Shown here: positions 33,505-43,788 of the stretch, one piece after another
How the letters are laid out: every line of letters starts with the position of its first letter
Numbering within the stretch: position 1 is the first letter of the stretch
Assembly: GCA_028023455.1 (NCBI GenBank)
Contig: JAQFVV010012435.1
Location: 500,001 to 564,000, forward strand
Direction of reading: 5' to 3'
Length of the DNA: 64,000 nucleotides
Origin: Epiperipatus broadwayi
Taxonomy: Eukaryota; Onychophora; Udeonychophora; Euonychophora; Peripatidae
The notes under the pieces: model-generated
Database searches by the model: none
Told to the model about the DNA's origin: nothing
What the model saw: the letters and a program-made list of their open reading frames with translations, nothing else
Made by a program: the position numbers and the translations under genes

Positions 33505-33562
33505 ATTCCTGTCTTTCACTGACGATAGCAAATAGCTTGAAATCATGATCTGAAAGTGGAAT
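33505..33562 (+). ncRNA. Hammerhead ribozyme, R family, copy 1
   Basis: Stem I has ATTCC (33505-33509) with GGAAT (33558-33562), an internal loop TGT/T, and CTTTCA (33513-33518) with TGAAAG (33551-33556). Core CTGACGA is at 33519-33525. Stem II is AGC (33527-33529) with GCT (33535-33537) around loop AAATA; the 10.1/11.1 pair is a T-T mismatch. GAAA is at 33539-33542. Stem III is ATC (33542-33544) with GAT (33547-33549) and a 2-nt loop. C17 is 33550, with cleavage predicted between 33550 and 33551. All invariant core bases are present. This is type I topology. Confidence 0.85.
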
Positions 33563-33913
33563 TATAGTTAGAGATAGTGAATACTAACTACTCTGACGTT
33601 TATGTAAACAAAACATACGCTTGATGGGCGTTTTTGGTAGAACGCCATCTGTGGACATAAATACAAGCGTTAGCAAGTTTTTTAACTTGCATTTTTGTTT
33701 ATCATAAATGTACCTTTGAGGTCTTTCTTGCAATGATATAGATTGCAGAGGCTTCTACTATGTGGTGATGCTGAACTGAGATCAGACCCATATAGCTATC
33801 TGGTTTGCTATGCTGAGTTTGAAGACATTACGTGTCTAAAAAATTCACGCTTGCAAGCTGAATAGAAATTGTTTCATAAACGCTCAGAGTTTGTATTTAG
33901 ATCTAGTTTCTTT

Positions 33914-33971
33914 ATTCCTGTCTTTCACTGACGATAGCAAATAGCTTGAAATCATGATCTGAAAGTGGAAT
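33914..33971 (+). ncRNA. Hammerhead ribozyme, R family, copy 2
   Basis: Same fold as copy 1, with core CTGACGA at 33928-33934 and C17 at 33959. The distance to the equivalent site of copy 1 is 409 nt. Confidence 0.85.
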
Positions 33972-34566
33972 TATAGTTAGAGATAGTGAATACTAACTAC
34001 TCTGACGTTTATGTAAACAAAACATACGCTTGATGGGCGTTTTTGGTAGAATGCCATCTGTGGATATATATATATAATTGTATTATTAATGTCTTCAATA
34101 AAGGATAATATATGTTATCTTTTGTTTGGCTGAATATAACAAGCAATCATATATTATCTGAATAAAGATTCTCTAAATTTAATGTACTTTCTCCAGCTTG
34201 TAGCTTATTTCTCCCACCATTCCAGAAAATTTTCTTATTTACTTCATTCAGTTCACAAATGGACTTTTTCTAAAACAAGCAGTATACATTTAAATGCACA
34301 AGATTAGTTACTGAAAATATAACAACTTGTAATGGACTAAAACTGCAAAGGAGAATTAGTCATTGGTATGTCGTGGCCATATTAATCTTTTTATGATTTG
34401 TATAAAGTAACATATGAAAATAAAAGTTAATATATCTAATCATATCAAATAAATAGATACCAATGGAAAAATCATTTTGGATACATAGACTAACATAATT
34501 ATATTTAATGGTATAATGATCTGCAACAGCTACAATGTGCAGTTCAGGAATATAAATGCTATTAAA

Positions 34567-34690
34567 ATATTATAGTACTGCCATCTAGTGGCCATTAGGG
34601 CAGGATAAAGATAACTGATCTGAAAACCTATACTAAGAGTGGAAATCATATAATGTTGTGTTGGCAAGCCAATATTTTATGATCTTATAA
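34567..34690. repeat. Repeat G copy 2
   Basis: TACTGCCATCTAGTGGCCAT, ATAATGTTGTGTTGGCAAGC and CAATATTTTATGATCTTAT match 32267-32360 in the same orientation. Nature unknown. Confidence 0.7.
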
Positions 34691-34726
34691 AAATTTAAAA
34701 TGTGTGTATATATTTAAATATAGCTT

Positions 34727-34832
34727 TTTTTTCTCATGTGTTATAGCATCATCCTAGAAGCGAACCCACTAATCTGGGACAACTGCTTGTAAAAAAGCTG
34801 TTGCTGACCTCTCAACCACCAATGCTTGCTTT
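34727..34832 (-). mobile_element. tRNA-derived SINE
   Basis: Same family as 2103-2212 and 29464-29560: minus-strand GCATTGGTGGTTGAGAGG, an anticodon arm with TTTTACAA in its loop region (expanded by an A/T slip), GGGTTCGCTTCT, then ATGCTATAACACATGAG and an A-rich tail. Confidence 0.8.
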
Positions 34833-35584
34833 AAAATTGCAAAAATATAAAAATGGATTCAAGTGATGAATTTCTTATAATCAATTATTATAATAAAATA
34901 AATTTGCATTTTATTATTATAAGTATTATTTACAATAAGTTTAAAATATTTTTCTAAAAAATAGAAAAAAATTTGTTTTAATTTTGCTTTTTTTTTAATT
35001 TTGCAAAAGATAAATTTTTTTATTTCCATTTAGACTACAAGCAGTATTGATACTGCTAAATCTAAAATAGGGCAATATAAAATTTATACTACATGAGATA
35101 ATTTCTAACTAATTTGATATTTTCGAAATAGAGACATATTTAGGAAGGTACTGAAATAGATACCTGTTCAATTTTAAATCAATGAAATTAATGATTTTAA
35201 AAGTTTATATTGGTATAATGGTTGTGCATTTGGGTTAATTAAAGTTAGCCAAATATAGCCACATTGATAATATAAAAATACCCCTTTGTAACTTTAAAAC
35301 AGAAGTCTACAAATCCTGATGGTATAAATGAGATGCTTTAATATATATTAGCTTCAAAATCTTTTGAATTTTTAATGAAATTGTATTATATGATCTTAAG
35401 AATGTTTCTTTGTTTCACATTATTAAAAATATAGAAAAAACTTCTTCTATTGGAATTCCATTGTTATCTTTCTTATGTATAGTTTGGTGCAATGATGATT
35501 CCAATGTTCAAGATTCATGGATCACAGCCTAATTCTGATACTCCACTTTTCAAATTTCTTATGAAATCCCAAGCAATAAGCATT
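34833..35584. other. No recognisable gene
   Basis: AT-rich sequence without supported features. Confidence 0.45.
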
Positions 35585-35812
35585 TGCTGTTAAACCAGAG
35601 GCAAATATTCCCATATAGTAGTGCCACCCCATGCAAGCCAGAATAAGCAATACAGTGCTCTCAGATCCAAGGCTCTTCACTGATGAAAGCCACTAGCTAG
35701 AAACAAGTCTGGCAATATTAAATGAGTAGGCACTAGATAGGGATTTTATGCACAAACCTTTTTGCACCCATTAATTACTCTGGTTTGCATATTTTGCCTA
35801 TTTTAATAAAAG
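35585..35812 (+). mobile_element. X-family hammerhead repeat
   Basis: Begins with an inverted piece of the X 3' body (CCATATAGTAGTGCCA, 35615-35645). It then has the ribozyme segment and the forward body GAGTAGGCACTAGATAGGG, TTTTATGCACAAACC and ATTACTCTGGTTTGCA. A short fold-back is formed around the ribozyme. Confidence 0.75.
35665..35723 (+). ncRNA. Hammerhead ribozyme, X family, core intact
   Basis: Core CTGATGA at 35680-35686, stem II AGC/GCT around CACTA, GAAA at 35700-35703, stem III AC/GT with an AA loop, C17 at 35709. Stem I is weakened: ATCCAA (35665-35670) faces TTAAAT with two mismatches. Activity is doubtful. Confidence 0.65.
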
Positions 35813-38399
35813 TACTTACAATGGCTTTATTGAATAAGTTGCTTCCAATCATATAATAGGCAGTTAGTGTGAATTTAGATAATCAATGATCACTATAAAA
35901 ATGGTTTTAGCCAAACAAATAAAGTTTGAATGGATAAAGATAAAACTTGTATAATATTCTTATTGATTTGGCAAATGTATTTGATTCAGAAAATGAAAAA
36001 AGTTTCTGGCAATGTTTGAAATTATTTTATTGTACATTGAATATTATACAGCTACATAATAATATGAGAAGAATATTATATTGATAGTGGAAAAGCAGAG
36101 ACATCTGAAGTGAAACTATTGTTAAACAAATAGTAGACAAGTTCCAACTTTATTTTGCAATTTTATGACAGCCAGGTAGCACTTTTAATTTGAATGATTA
36201 AAAGCAAAAATAAGACTTGGTTTACATTATGTCAATGATTGTCCTATTTTTTTCTATTTAAAAAATAATCTACAGAATCTTCTCAATATTTTATATACAA
36301 TTAATAAATAGTATGGCTTAGTTTAACCTAGTTAAAGATGGTTACATTAGACTTCTATTACTGTTAATACTAACATTATATGTATAATTAAGAGGATTTG
36401 AACTCAGATTTTTAAGCTATCTTTAGTCATCAACTCCATCTTATCTCTTTAAATCCTAAGACGCCATCTTTAATTTTTAAAAAAAAATTTATATGAAATA
36501 TAATTTTTGATATATTTTCTATTTTATTACAATATATATATATATATTGTTAAAAATATTAAACATGAAAGAATATAATAAAGCTGATAAAATAGTCATT
36601 ACCTAAAAAAAATAAAAAAAGAGATTTTTAACACTTTTAAACATGTTTATTTTTACATTGGTTCACAAATTCTGAATTTTGAAAGTTATATGTTAAAATT
36701 ACAATTTTATAGACAGCTTCATCACATTTGTCATAAAATGCTGAAAAAAAAGATATATAATATGTCTTATCTGAAGTAATTTTTCAGTGAAAAAATTACA
36801 AAAACAATGCAATTGGTAACTTCCATTTTTACTAGCTGACCCAGATCCTGTTTTTCCATATGATCAAATTTTGTAAAACATAGTGAAAAGAACTAATAAA
36901 GATATAAAAAAATGAAATTATAAAATGCTAAATAAAAACTAAAGAAGGAAAAACCTTTCCAAAATATAAAACAGCATTTAAGTAATCAAATACTTTTCCT
37001 GTTTGGAAATTTATAAAATGTTCATATTCTGGAACTGCTGGAACTGAAGTTGATCTAATGACCTTACATTCGATAGTCTGACCCTCTATTACTGCATGGT
37101 TGAACATAGACAACAAAAACAAGAATATGACAAATGCAATGCTTAGGAGTTATGCAATCCTGATGTTGAATACACCTCTTAAGAGGGAGTAATAATATTT
37201 TTTCATTATTGGAGATAAAAAGTAATTTTTACAGATAAGGGAAAATTGTATGGTCACATTGAATCAATATCAAAATACATTGAATTAACAGGTAAAATAT
37301 GTATACATGTAAATATAAAGGCACAATATATTGACACCAAGATATACTCAATTAAAATCAGTTTAAAACATGCATGTACATAAACTATATTTAATCACAA
37401 TGAATTAATACCAAAATATATTATATTAAAAAAAGATAAAACATATATGAACACAAACAAATATCAAAATGCATGCAATACTTATTGTATTTTCATGCAT
37501 ATGCCTTGCAAATGCATATAACAAGCACCCAATTTTTTTAGGACATTAAAAATTTCAGTCTTTTTGAAAGATTTTATAAATATTTTTTTTAGAAATAAAA
37601 TGTACTACTTCCTTTATTTTGCTGATATCTTATATAAATGCAATTTATCTGTTCTACTTTGAACACTTTTTAGCAAAATACCTTTTATTGTACATATATC
37701 CATACATAATCTTATGTTTCAACGGTCCTGCAGTCTTCTTCAGAGCCACTTTTATTTTAATTTTTTTAAAAAGTGTTCAAAGTAGAGTGGAAAAATTGCA
37801 AGTTTTTTGTGTGTGTGATAATCCATGATTTCTTCACCAATCACACATCTGACTAAGGCCAGCCTTTTTATTTATTCTATAGGAGGAAATCATGTTTTTC
37901 TTATGTCATGCAACTATTTCAGGTTTTTTTTTTACATTATAAATGTGCACTCTTTTTATGTGCCATTTCTATACTATAATAGCTTGAGTTGACATGAAGC
38001 AGCATTATTATGTATAAAAACCAAATTTCTTCACCAAAAAATTTAGCTCAAAGGATGGATTGTCAACTGCTTTACATAAATTTTTTAAAAACAGTATTAA
38101 AAAAGCAGTAAAATATCATGGAAGAATTTTACAAAAAAACAACAACTAGTTATCAATAAAAAAAAAACAAATAAGAAAACAAAGGGTTTGTTAATAAAGA
38201 CATAAAAACATAATTAAATGTATAAAATATGATTAAGTTTCAAAAAATAATAAAATTAATAGAAATACTTTAAAGAAATTTGTTAAAAAAATTATTGTTA
38301 AGCTAAATACTAAATGACAAAAATAAATCTAATGGTTAGAAGAATTCAGTAGTGATATTTACAAAAGTAAACAGAATATTAATATAACAAGTGCTTTTG
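35813..38399. other. No recognisable gene; one small inverted pair
   Basis: AT-rich. A TA microsatellite lies near 36533-36549. A segment near 36385-36470 (GGATTTGAACTCAGA, CAACTCCATCTTATCTC) resembles the end of the Z repeats. An inverted pair (V family) is listed separately. No coding content supported. Confidence 0.45.
37653..37786. repeat. Inverted pair V3
   Basis: TCTACTTTGAACACTTTTT (37653-37671) is perfectly inverted at 37768-37786. Inside it is CAGTCTTCTTCAGA, a motif shared with the V pairs at 43548-43788 and 49808-50034. Confidence 0.8.
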
Positions 38400-40300
38400 C
38401 ATGTGAAGCCTACACCAATTTATCTAACACTCATCTGCCTGCAAAGTTGAGGCATTATTGGCATTTGGGCTGAGATTAATTGGGGAACATTGGACCCATC
38501 CTAAAATGGAACTAATTGCTGACACTGAGACAGCATTGACAAACAACCCATGTAGAGAAAATGTAATTGCAGAAATAACTAAAATCATCAGAAACAAACA
38601 TTTAAATGTTGAAATGGACAATTAGAGCTTGAGGATTGATAAGACAAAAAAGTTTTTGAATGACAACAAAATTACACATGAAAAAAGATAAAGGCAACTG
38701 ATTTGTTTTGATGAACTTGGTGGATTACAAAGACAAAATGCCATGTAAATTAGTAAATTGAAGTTTGAATTGACTACAGACATTAACAATAAAATTAATA
38801 GTGAGAAATTTATTACCTCAATCTTACATGCACATAAAGACAAAGGAATTAATGGAGCTGAATATTTTAAGATATACCCATCTGCTATTACACAACCAAG
38901 AATGTTTGCGAACGCAAAACTACACAAATAAGGAGTGCCTTTAAGATTAATGCTGGATTTTGACAGGGTTCATTATTTTAATGCATCAAAACTGGTGAAT
39001 CAAAGTTTGATTCCTTGGGTTTTGGCACCTACACAATAAAGTTGTCTTTTGAATTTGTTGACAAAATTAAAGGTGCAGAAATAAATAAAGAATTTAAAAT
39101 TGCAGCATTGGATATTGCAGAGCTTTATGGTTCTATCAAAATAAAACTATTGATTAGGATAATTAAGGATGAATTGAGAAATGGTGATTGTCCATCTTCT
39201 TGGATAGACTTTATTATAGATTTCTTAAAATGGATTGATGGAAATATCCTAGCAACATCTGAAGACAAATGGTTCAAAATGAATGATGGTTGGCCCATGG
39301 GTCTCACTATTAGTGGAATTGTATCCAGCATTGTATTGAACTAGTGGGTGATTCCAAGATTCCAAGCTCCAGTACTGAGAACAATTTACACCAGATATGT
39401 TGATGACATATTCATCATGGCACCAAAGAATATAATTAAGAGGTATTCAAAGTAAATTACAAATGCTCATAGGTTTGATTTTTAACTGTGCCAATGAAAA
39501 TGAACAAAATGCGATTAATTACATGGATCTAAAAATTCAGAGAGAACACACTGAACTCAACTACTGCATGACCATCAAACCTCTGCACATAAGAGGGTAT
39601 ACGTACCCACTTTCAAGATCTCCCAGTGCACACAAATTTTCAGGTCTTTTAGTATTTTTGTTTTGAAACCAGCACATATACAAATTTGAAGCTGACAGAA
39701 AAAACAACATCTCTTGCTATGTCAGAGATTTGATAAGTGTAGGTTTTAACCATAGAACAATAGCCAATAGAATTGAGCTCTTCTATAAAAACTTAACTCA
39801 GAATAACAACAAAGAAGACAAACAACACCTAAGTTTACCTTACATCCCTAGCATGGTGAAAACTTTGTCAAAAATTAACTCTGCCAAACACTAACGGAAT
39901 AATTAATAACACTAAGAATAAAATAAACCTTGAATCAATGCCACAGATGTATGCAAGATTGCATGCCTCTAAAGTAGGATGCATTGCAATATCTTATGAT
40001 GTGGCTTGAGCCACAATCAGTAACAGATTGTCTCAGCATAAGTATGCATATAACAGATTGCTAAACAAAAGCGAAGACAATTCTATATTTGTTAGTTGGT
40101 TAATCATATATTTGAACCCTTCAGGGCTGAGATAGTGTGTACTAAAGAAATGATGCCAAAAGGAAAATCAAGGAGTCTTACTTCATTGCTAGTGACATAA
40201 ATGCTATAAATAGAAAAGACGTATTTCGCAATTTCAAAAAAATGGATGGTCTGATTTGTTTTGCATAAATTTGGACAATACATATTAAAGCTATGAATAT
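38400..40300 (+). pseudogene. Penelope-like element: RT, linker and GIY-YIG remnants
   Basis: Several frames give, in order, an N-terminal part with many stops (38400-38990) and the RT core AALDIAELYGSIK. These are followed by NDGWPMGLTISGIVSSIVLN, TIYTRYVDDIFIMAPK with the catalytic YVDD box, and MDLKIQREHTELNYCMTIKP. The linker has GFNHRTIANRIELFYKNLT. The C-terminal region has SNRLSQHKYAYNR and FRNFKKMDGLICFA, a remnant of the GIY-YIG endonuclease found in PLEs. The GIY and YIG residues themselves are not readable. Stops and frameshifts are spread throughout. The YVDD is intact. Confidence 0.85.
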
Positions 40301-40965
40301 AAAGTAAACAGGCTCTCAAAGTGCTCAGCCAATATTAAGATTTAGAATCACATTCAAATATTAAGAAAAGTTTTCATAAGAAACCTTAGAGAAAAAGATG
40401 CCTCTTTGTCATAGATTCTTAGATAATGAAAGTTCATTTAACTCTACAAATATTTCTTCTGTAATTACATAATAGATCCAGGATATAGTCTTAATTTTGT
40501 AAAATACTTATCAAAATGGAAACAAATGTAATTAAATGCATGATAATACTAAGATGATTAACACATTGATAAGGGTATATGATAGAGTGGTTTCATTTCT
40601 ATACAACTTTTTCTTAGCTTCCTGTTTTAATCTACAATCACTTTCTGTAGGTTGTAGATTAAAATGAAAAGCAAAGAAAATAAGAATAGAGATTACTTAA
40701 GTCACTGATATGAATATTCTTGCAAATTATGAATAAAGACTTTAGAAAATATCATAAGAACTGATGGATAAAAACAAAAAAAATAGAACTAAAGATAAAT
40801 GATGAAAAGATTAAAAATAAAAATTAATAGTAATAAATTAGAAGTCAATAACTATCAATAGTCATACAAAAATTATTAATACAGTTAAAAACATAATGGA
40901 ATATATTTGAGAAAAATAACTTACTATTGAAAAAAAATATGAAGAGATTAATAAATGCTATTAAT
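40301..40965. other. No recognisable gene
   Basis: AT-rich. A small hairpin at about 40620-40675 (CTACAATC / GATTGTAG-type) is visible. No supported gene. Confidence 0.4.
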
Positions 40966-41005
40966 TTTAATTAGTCATTCATAAGACTAGAGATTATCCA
41001 TTTAG

Positions 41006-41283
41006 TGAATAATATTCCTGTAGTGTTGTTTTTACACCACTCTCATGCAAGGTAGTGAACAATGATAAAAATATGTGTAAAAGAATATGTTCTGGGCAAC
41101 TGATGAGTTCTGGTTCAGCATAAATTGTGCACCTTGGGATCATATAGTTTTTCACATGTCTTTGGTCATATGTTTATGAGTACATCTCCCCACAAGGTGT
41201 TAAAAGTGGATAGAAACCAGTTTCTATATTGCATGAGAGTGGTGTAGTGAAAACAATACTACAGAAATATTATTCATTATATT
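41006..41283. mobile_element. W-family MITE-like element with hammerhead
   Basis: Terminal inverted repeats: TAGTGAATAATATTCCTGTA with TTACACCACTCTCATGCAA at the left, and TTGCATGAGAGTGGTGTAGT with TACAGAAATATTATTCATTA at the right. The interior is about 180 bp with a W-type hammerhead (41084-41145). This is the cleanest single-copy example of the W element. I see no clear target-site duplication. Confidence 0.75.
41084..41145 (+). ncRNA. Hammerhead ribozyme, W family
   Basis: Core CTGATGA at 41100-41106. Stem II GTTCT/AGCAT is around loop GGTTC. The GAAA strand has lost its G (reads AAAT). The stem III region is TGTGCACC. The 3' strand TTGGGATC faces GTTCTGGGCAA in stem I. Comparison of the W copies gives a consensus with GAAATGTGCATC, which is fully HHR-compatible. 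This copy is decayed at G12. Confidence 0.6.
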
Positions 41284-41309
41284 GATAAATGCTAATTTAA
41301 TACACTGTA

Positions 41310-41487
41310 CAGGTTTGCACACACCTGCACATATAATGTAATATATAAGGGATTTGAACTCAGACTTTCACATGACCCTCCTTGATGCCATCTCATACTG
41401 CTGACCCACCTGATCACACACATGTTGACAAGATAAGTAATCACCAATATATGTATTTCATGCCAAACTAGCAATCGTCAGTTGCTG
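41310..41487 (-). mobile_element. Z-family repeat, truncated copy
   Basis: Shares with the 59650-60415 palindrome the blocks GTAATATATAAGGGATTTGA, CATGTTGACAAGATAAG, TCACCAATATATGTATTTCA and AACTAGCAATCGTCAGTTG. It stops just upstream of the ribozyme core, so one outer strand of stem I is missing. Confidence 0.7.
41438..41485 (-). ncRNA. Hammerhead ribozyme, Z family, 5'-truncated
   Basis: Core CTGACGA at 41481-41475, stem II TGCT/GGCA around AGTTT, GAAA at 41459-41456, stem III ATA/TAT with a 2-nt loop, A17, then TTGGTGATTA. The inner stem I CAA/TTG remains. The outer TAATC strand is gone because the element is truncated. Confidence 0.65.
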
Positions 41488-41489
41488 TT

Positions 41490-42685
41490 TGTTAGTTCTT
41501 AACTAGGAATAATAGATTAATAGATTTAATAGAAGAATATAACATTTGCTGTCCACATGATAAAACACAAAGAAATTAATCTTGGGATTAAGAAAGAGAA
41601 GTCAGAAATAAGATACATAAGTAAAAATTAATAAGTATTATCATTATCATTTTTGTGATTCATTGTTTGGTGATGAGTAATTGTGAACAAAACACTTACA
41701 AATCATTATTTTCTCTAAATTTTGTTGTCTTTTTAAATGCTGTTAACCTTGTCCATTCTGTGATATTCCTTATTTATGGTGAACTTAGTCATTGTTTAAT
41801 TTTGACCCATTCATGGTTTCATTCTTTTCACATATGTCCACCAGTTTCACCATATATTCAAAATGGTGTAGCCTTTTTCATTTTACCATCTCCAACAATT
41901 GTCTTTGTGCATCCGCTTTTACCAAAGATCATTCATTAATTCTCATCATCATCTTTACTTTTATATTTATTAAACTGTACTTTCCCTTGGGATTTCAATT
42001 AATCTTAAAAATATATCCTTCAATGAGTTTAAAATTAAGTATCATAGAAAAAGTTATTTTATGATATACGAACATAATTATGCTTGATTCATTCAACTTT
42101 CAGCAATATAAACAAGAACATTTTTTTCTATCACTTATGTGCCACCTATTATGAGGAGTAATAGATAGTTATCAACTTCTATTCCCAGATTATATTTCAA
42201 CATTTTCGGTTTTTATATGATTTGGGATTCAATGCTGGAACTAATGCAATCACACATCTAGAAGTCATCTTTTTTTAATATCAAAGTTAATAGATTGAAG
42301 TAATCACTGCTTACTCAAGCTTGTAATAGATGGCGCTAAACTAGTAAAGAGAAAAAAAGAATTTTTATAAATTTGGTTAAGGCAAATCTTATTGTTTTAA
42401 AAAACACTTGCTAATAAGTTTTCAAAATTTTTTTATAACTAAAAGTTTAATGGCTTTTTTTTTTTTGAAGAGGAAAAAAGTACAAACAGTTACTGCTAAC
42501 AAGATTAGATAGTTTTAAATGCATTTGTTTTAAATTTAAAACAAAAAAAAATTAAAAAAACGTTTTAATGAAATAGTCTAAAAGACTGCATTTTCTATAA
42601 TGAAATTTATGTATCTACCACACCATTCACTTGTGGCAGCATTGTATCATAATAATGTAAGATTTGGATAAAGAATTTATGTTAA
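41490..42685. other. No recognisable gene
   Basis: AT-rich; short overlapping plus-strand open frames at about 41655-42064 show no recognisable domain. Confidence 0.45.
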
Positions 42686-42689
42686 TACA

Positions 42690-42930
42690 CGTATACAAAA
42701 GGTGAGATGATTGTGTTAGGAGAATTGTTGAGTGCTATAGTGGCAAGAAGTGCAATAGAAGAATAGATGCATTAATAAAGAATAGGGAGTTGGAGAAATG
42801 GAGTATTAATAAAAGGAGTAGATAAAAATATTTACACAATGTAGGTGTACTTGGAAACAATTTTATTTTACATACATATGTGTTGCCTATGAGAGTAAAA
42901 ATAATTGAATAATTGAGACATATTTATGGA
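42690..42930 (+). pseudogene. LINE C-terminal fragment (family of 30345-32216)
   Basis: Plus-strand frames read CVRRIVECYSGKKCNRRIDA then LIKNRELEKWSINKRSR, matching RIVECCSSKEWDKRIDLLI and KNRELERWRNGMG of the 31788-32207 copy. It is a short piece between the RT and the zinc knuckle, in the opposite orientation to the other two copies. Confidence 0.75.
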
Positions 42931-43547
42931 AATCAACATATTCCCATTGCATAAAAGACCTGGGGATTTATTTAACGACAAGCACTATTTAATCAAATAA
43001 TTATATTTTATATGCTATGCTATAATTAAAAGGTTAACATTTTAAAGTTAATCAGAATAAACCTTGGATATTTTAGTGAAAGTACAATTGTTATTATTTA
43101 CTTTTTACTTATCTTTTCGCACATGCTTTGAAACAAAGTAAATTATGATTAACTATTAAAGAAATATCATTACTGATTATTTAAATTTTATTAGATTAAC
43201 TATAATTATAGATAATGATGAATTTTATTTAAATTTGAAAGAATATTTTGAAATTAATTGTAATTTTAATGAATATATGATTAGTCAATAGTTGCTAATG
43301 AATATATTTGCTCTATAGGAGAAATAGAATAATGTAGTAACTATTTTGTTGCTATAAATTTGTAAATAAATTGTGTTTTTTAATTTATTTAAATGTTGTG
43401 CAGTTTCAATTATTTTATATAAAGAATTATCTGGTTTGTATACTAATTCCATGGTCCATTTCATCAGGAATAACTTACATGCTGTGTGATTTATCCATAT
43501 ATTATAGATATGATGTACTAATGAATTTAATCACCATATATTATGAA
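42931..43547. other. No recognisable gene
   Basis: AT-rich sequence without supported features. Confidence 0.45.
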
Positions 43548-43788
43548 CAATATATCTTATTAAATAATCACAATCTTCTTTTTTATTAATATAATAACAG
43601 TTTTGACTATTCCTGGCAGTCTTCTTCAGATCTTTTAGTAAAATAAAATGGTGGAAAAGAAAAGATAGAGCAATAGATTGAGATCTGAAGAAGACTGCCA
43701 GGAACAGTTAAAACTGTTATTATATTAATAAAAATTATTTTCTTAAAGGTATAAGAAGACTATGATTATTTAATAAGATATATTGTTG
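43548..43788. repeat. Inverted pair V1
   Basis: Left arm 43548-43632 and right arm 43681-43788 are inverted: AGTCTTCTTCAGATCT against AGATCTGAAGAAGACTGCCA, with TTATTAATATAATAACAG against CTGTTATTATATTAATAA, and an outer match AACAATATATCTTATTAAAT. The loop is about 48 bp. The CTGAAGAAGACTG...CAGT motif is shared with V2 and V3. Confidence 0.88.

Larger units (their letters stand above)
33109..34066. mobile_element. R-family hammerhead element: inverted and direct 409-nt units
   Basis: The order is inverted R arm (33109-33357), inverted module E (33358-33448), R copy 1 (33449-33705), a unique spacer (33706-33767), module E (33768-33860), R copy 2 (33861-34066). The arms are nearly identical over about 300 bp, so the element is young. 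R carries a hammerhead ribozyme in each of its three copies. The two direct copies give predicted cleavage sites exactly 409 nt apart, which defines a unit that could be released and circularised. There is no reading frame of note. The ends reach TTTATGTCCACAGATGGCG and, inverted, CGCCATCTGTGGACATAAA. Confidence 0.85.

Noticed and set aside
41655-42064. Overlapping plus-strand frames of 94 and 90 residues
   Set aside because: Hydrophobic, low-complexity translations typical of AT-rich noise; no homologous domain recognised.
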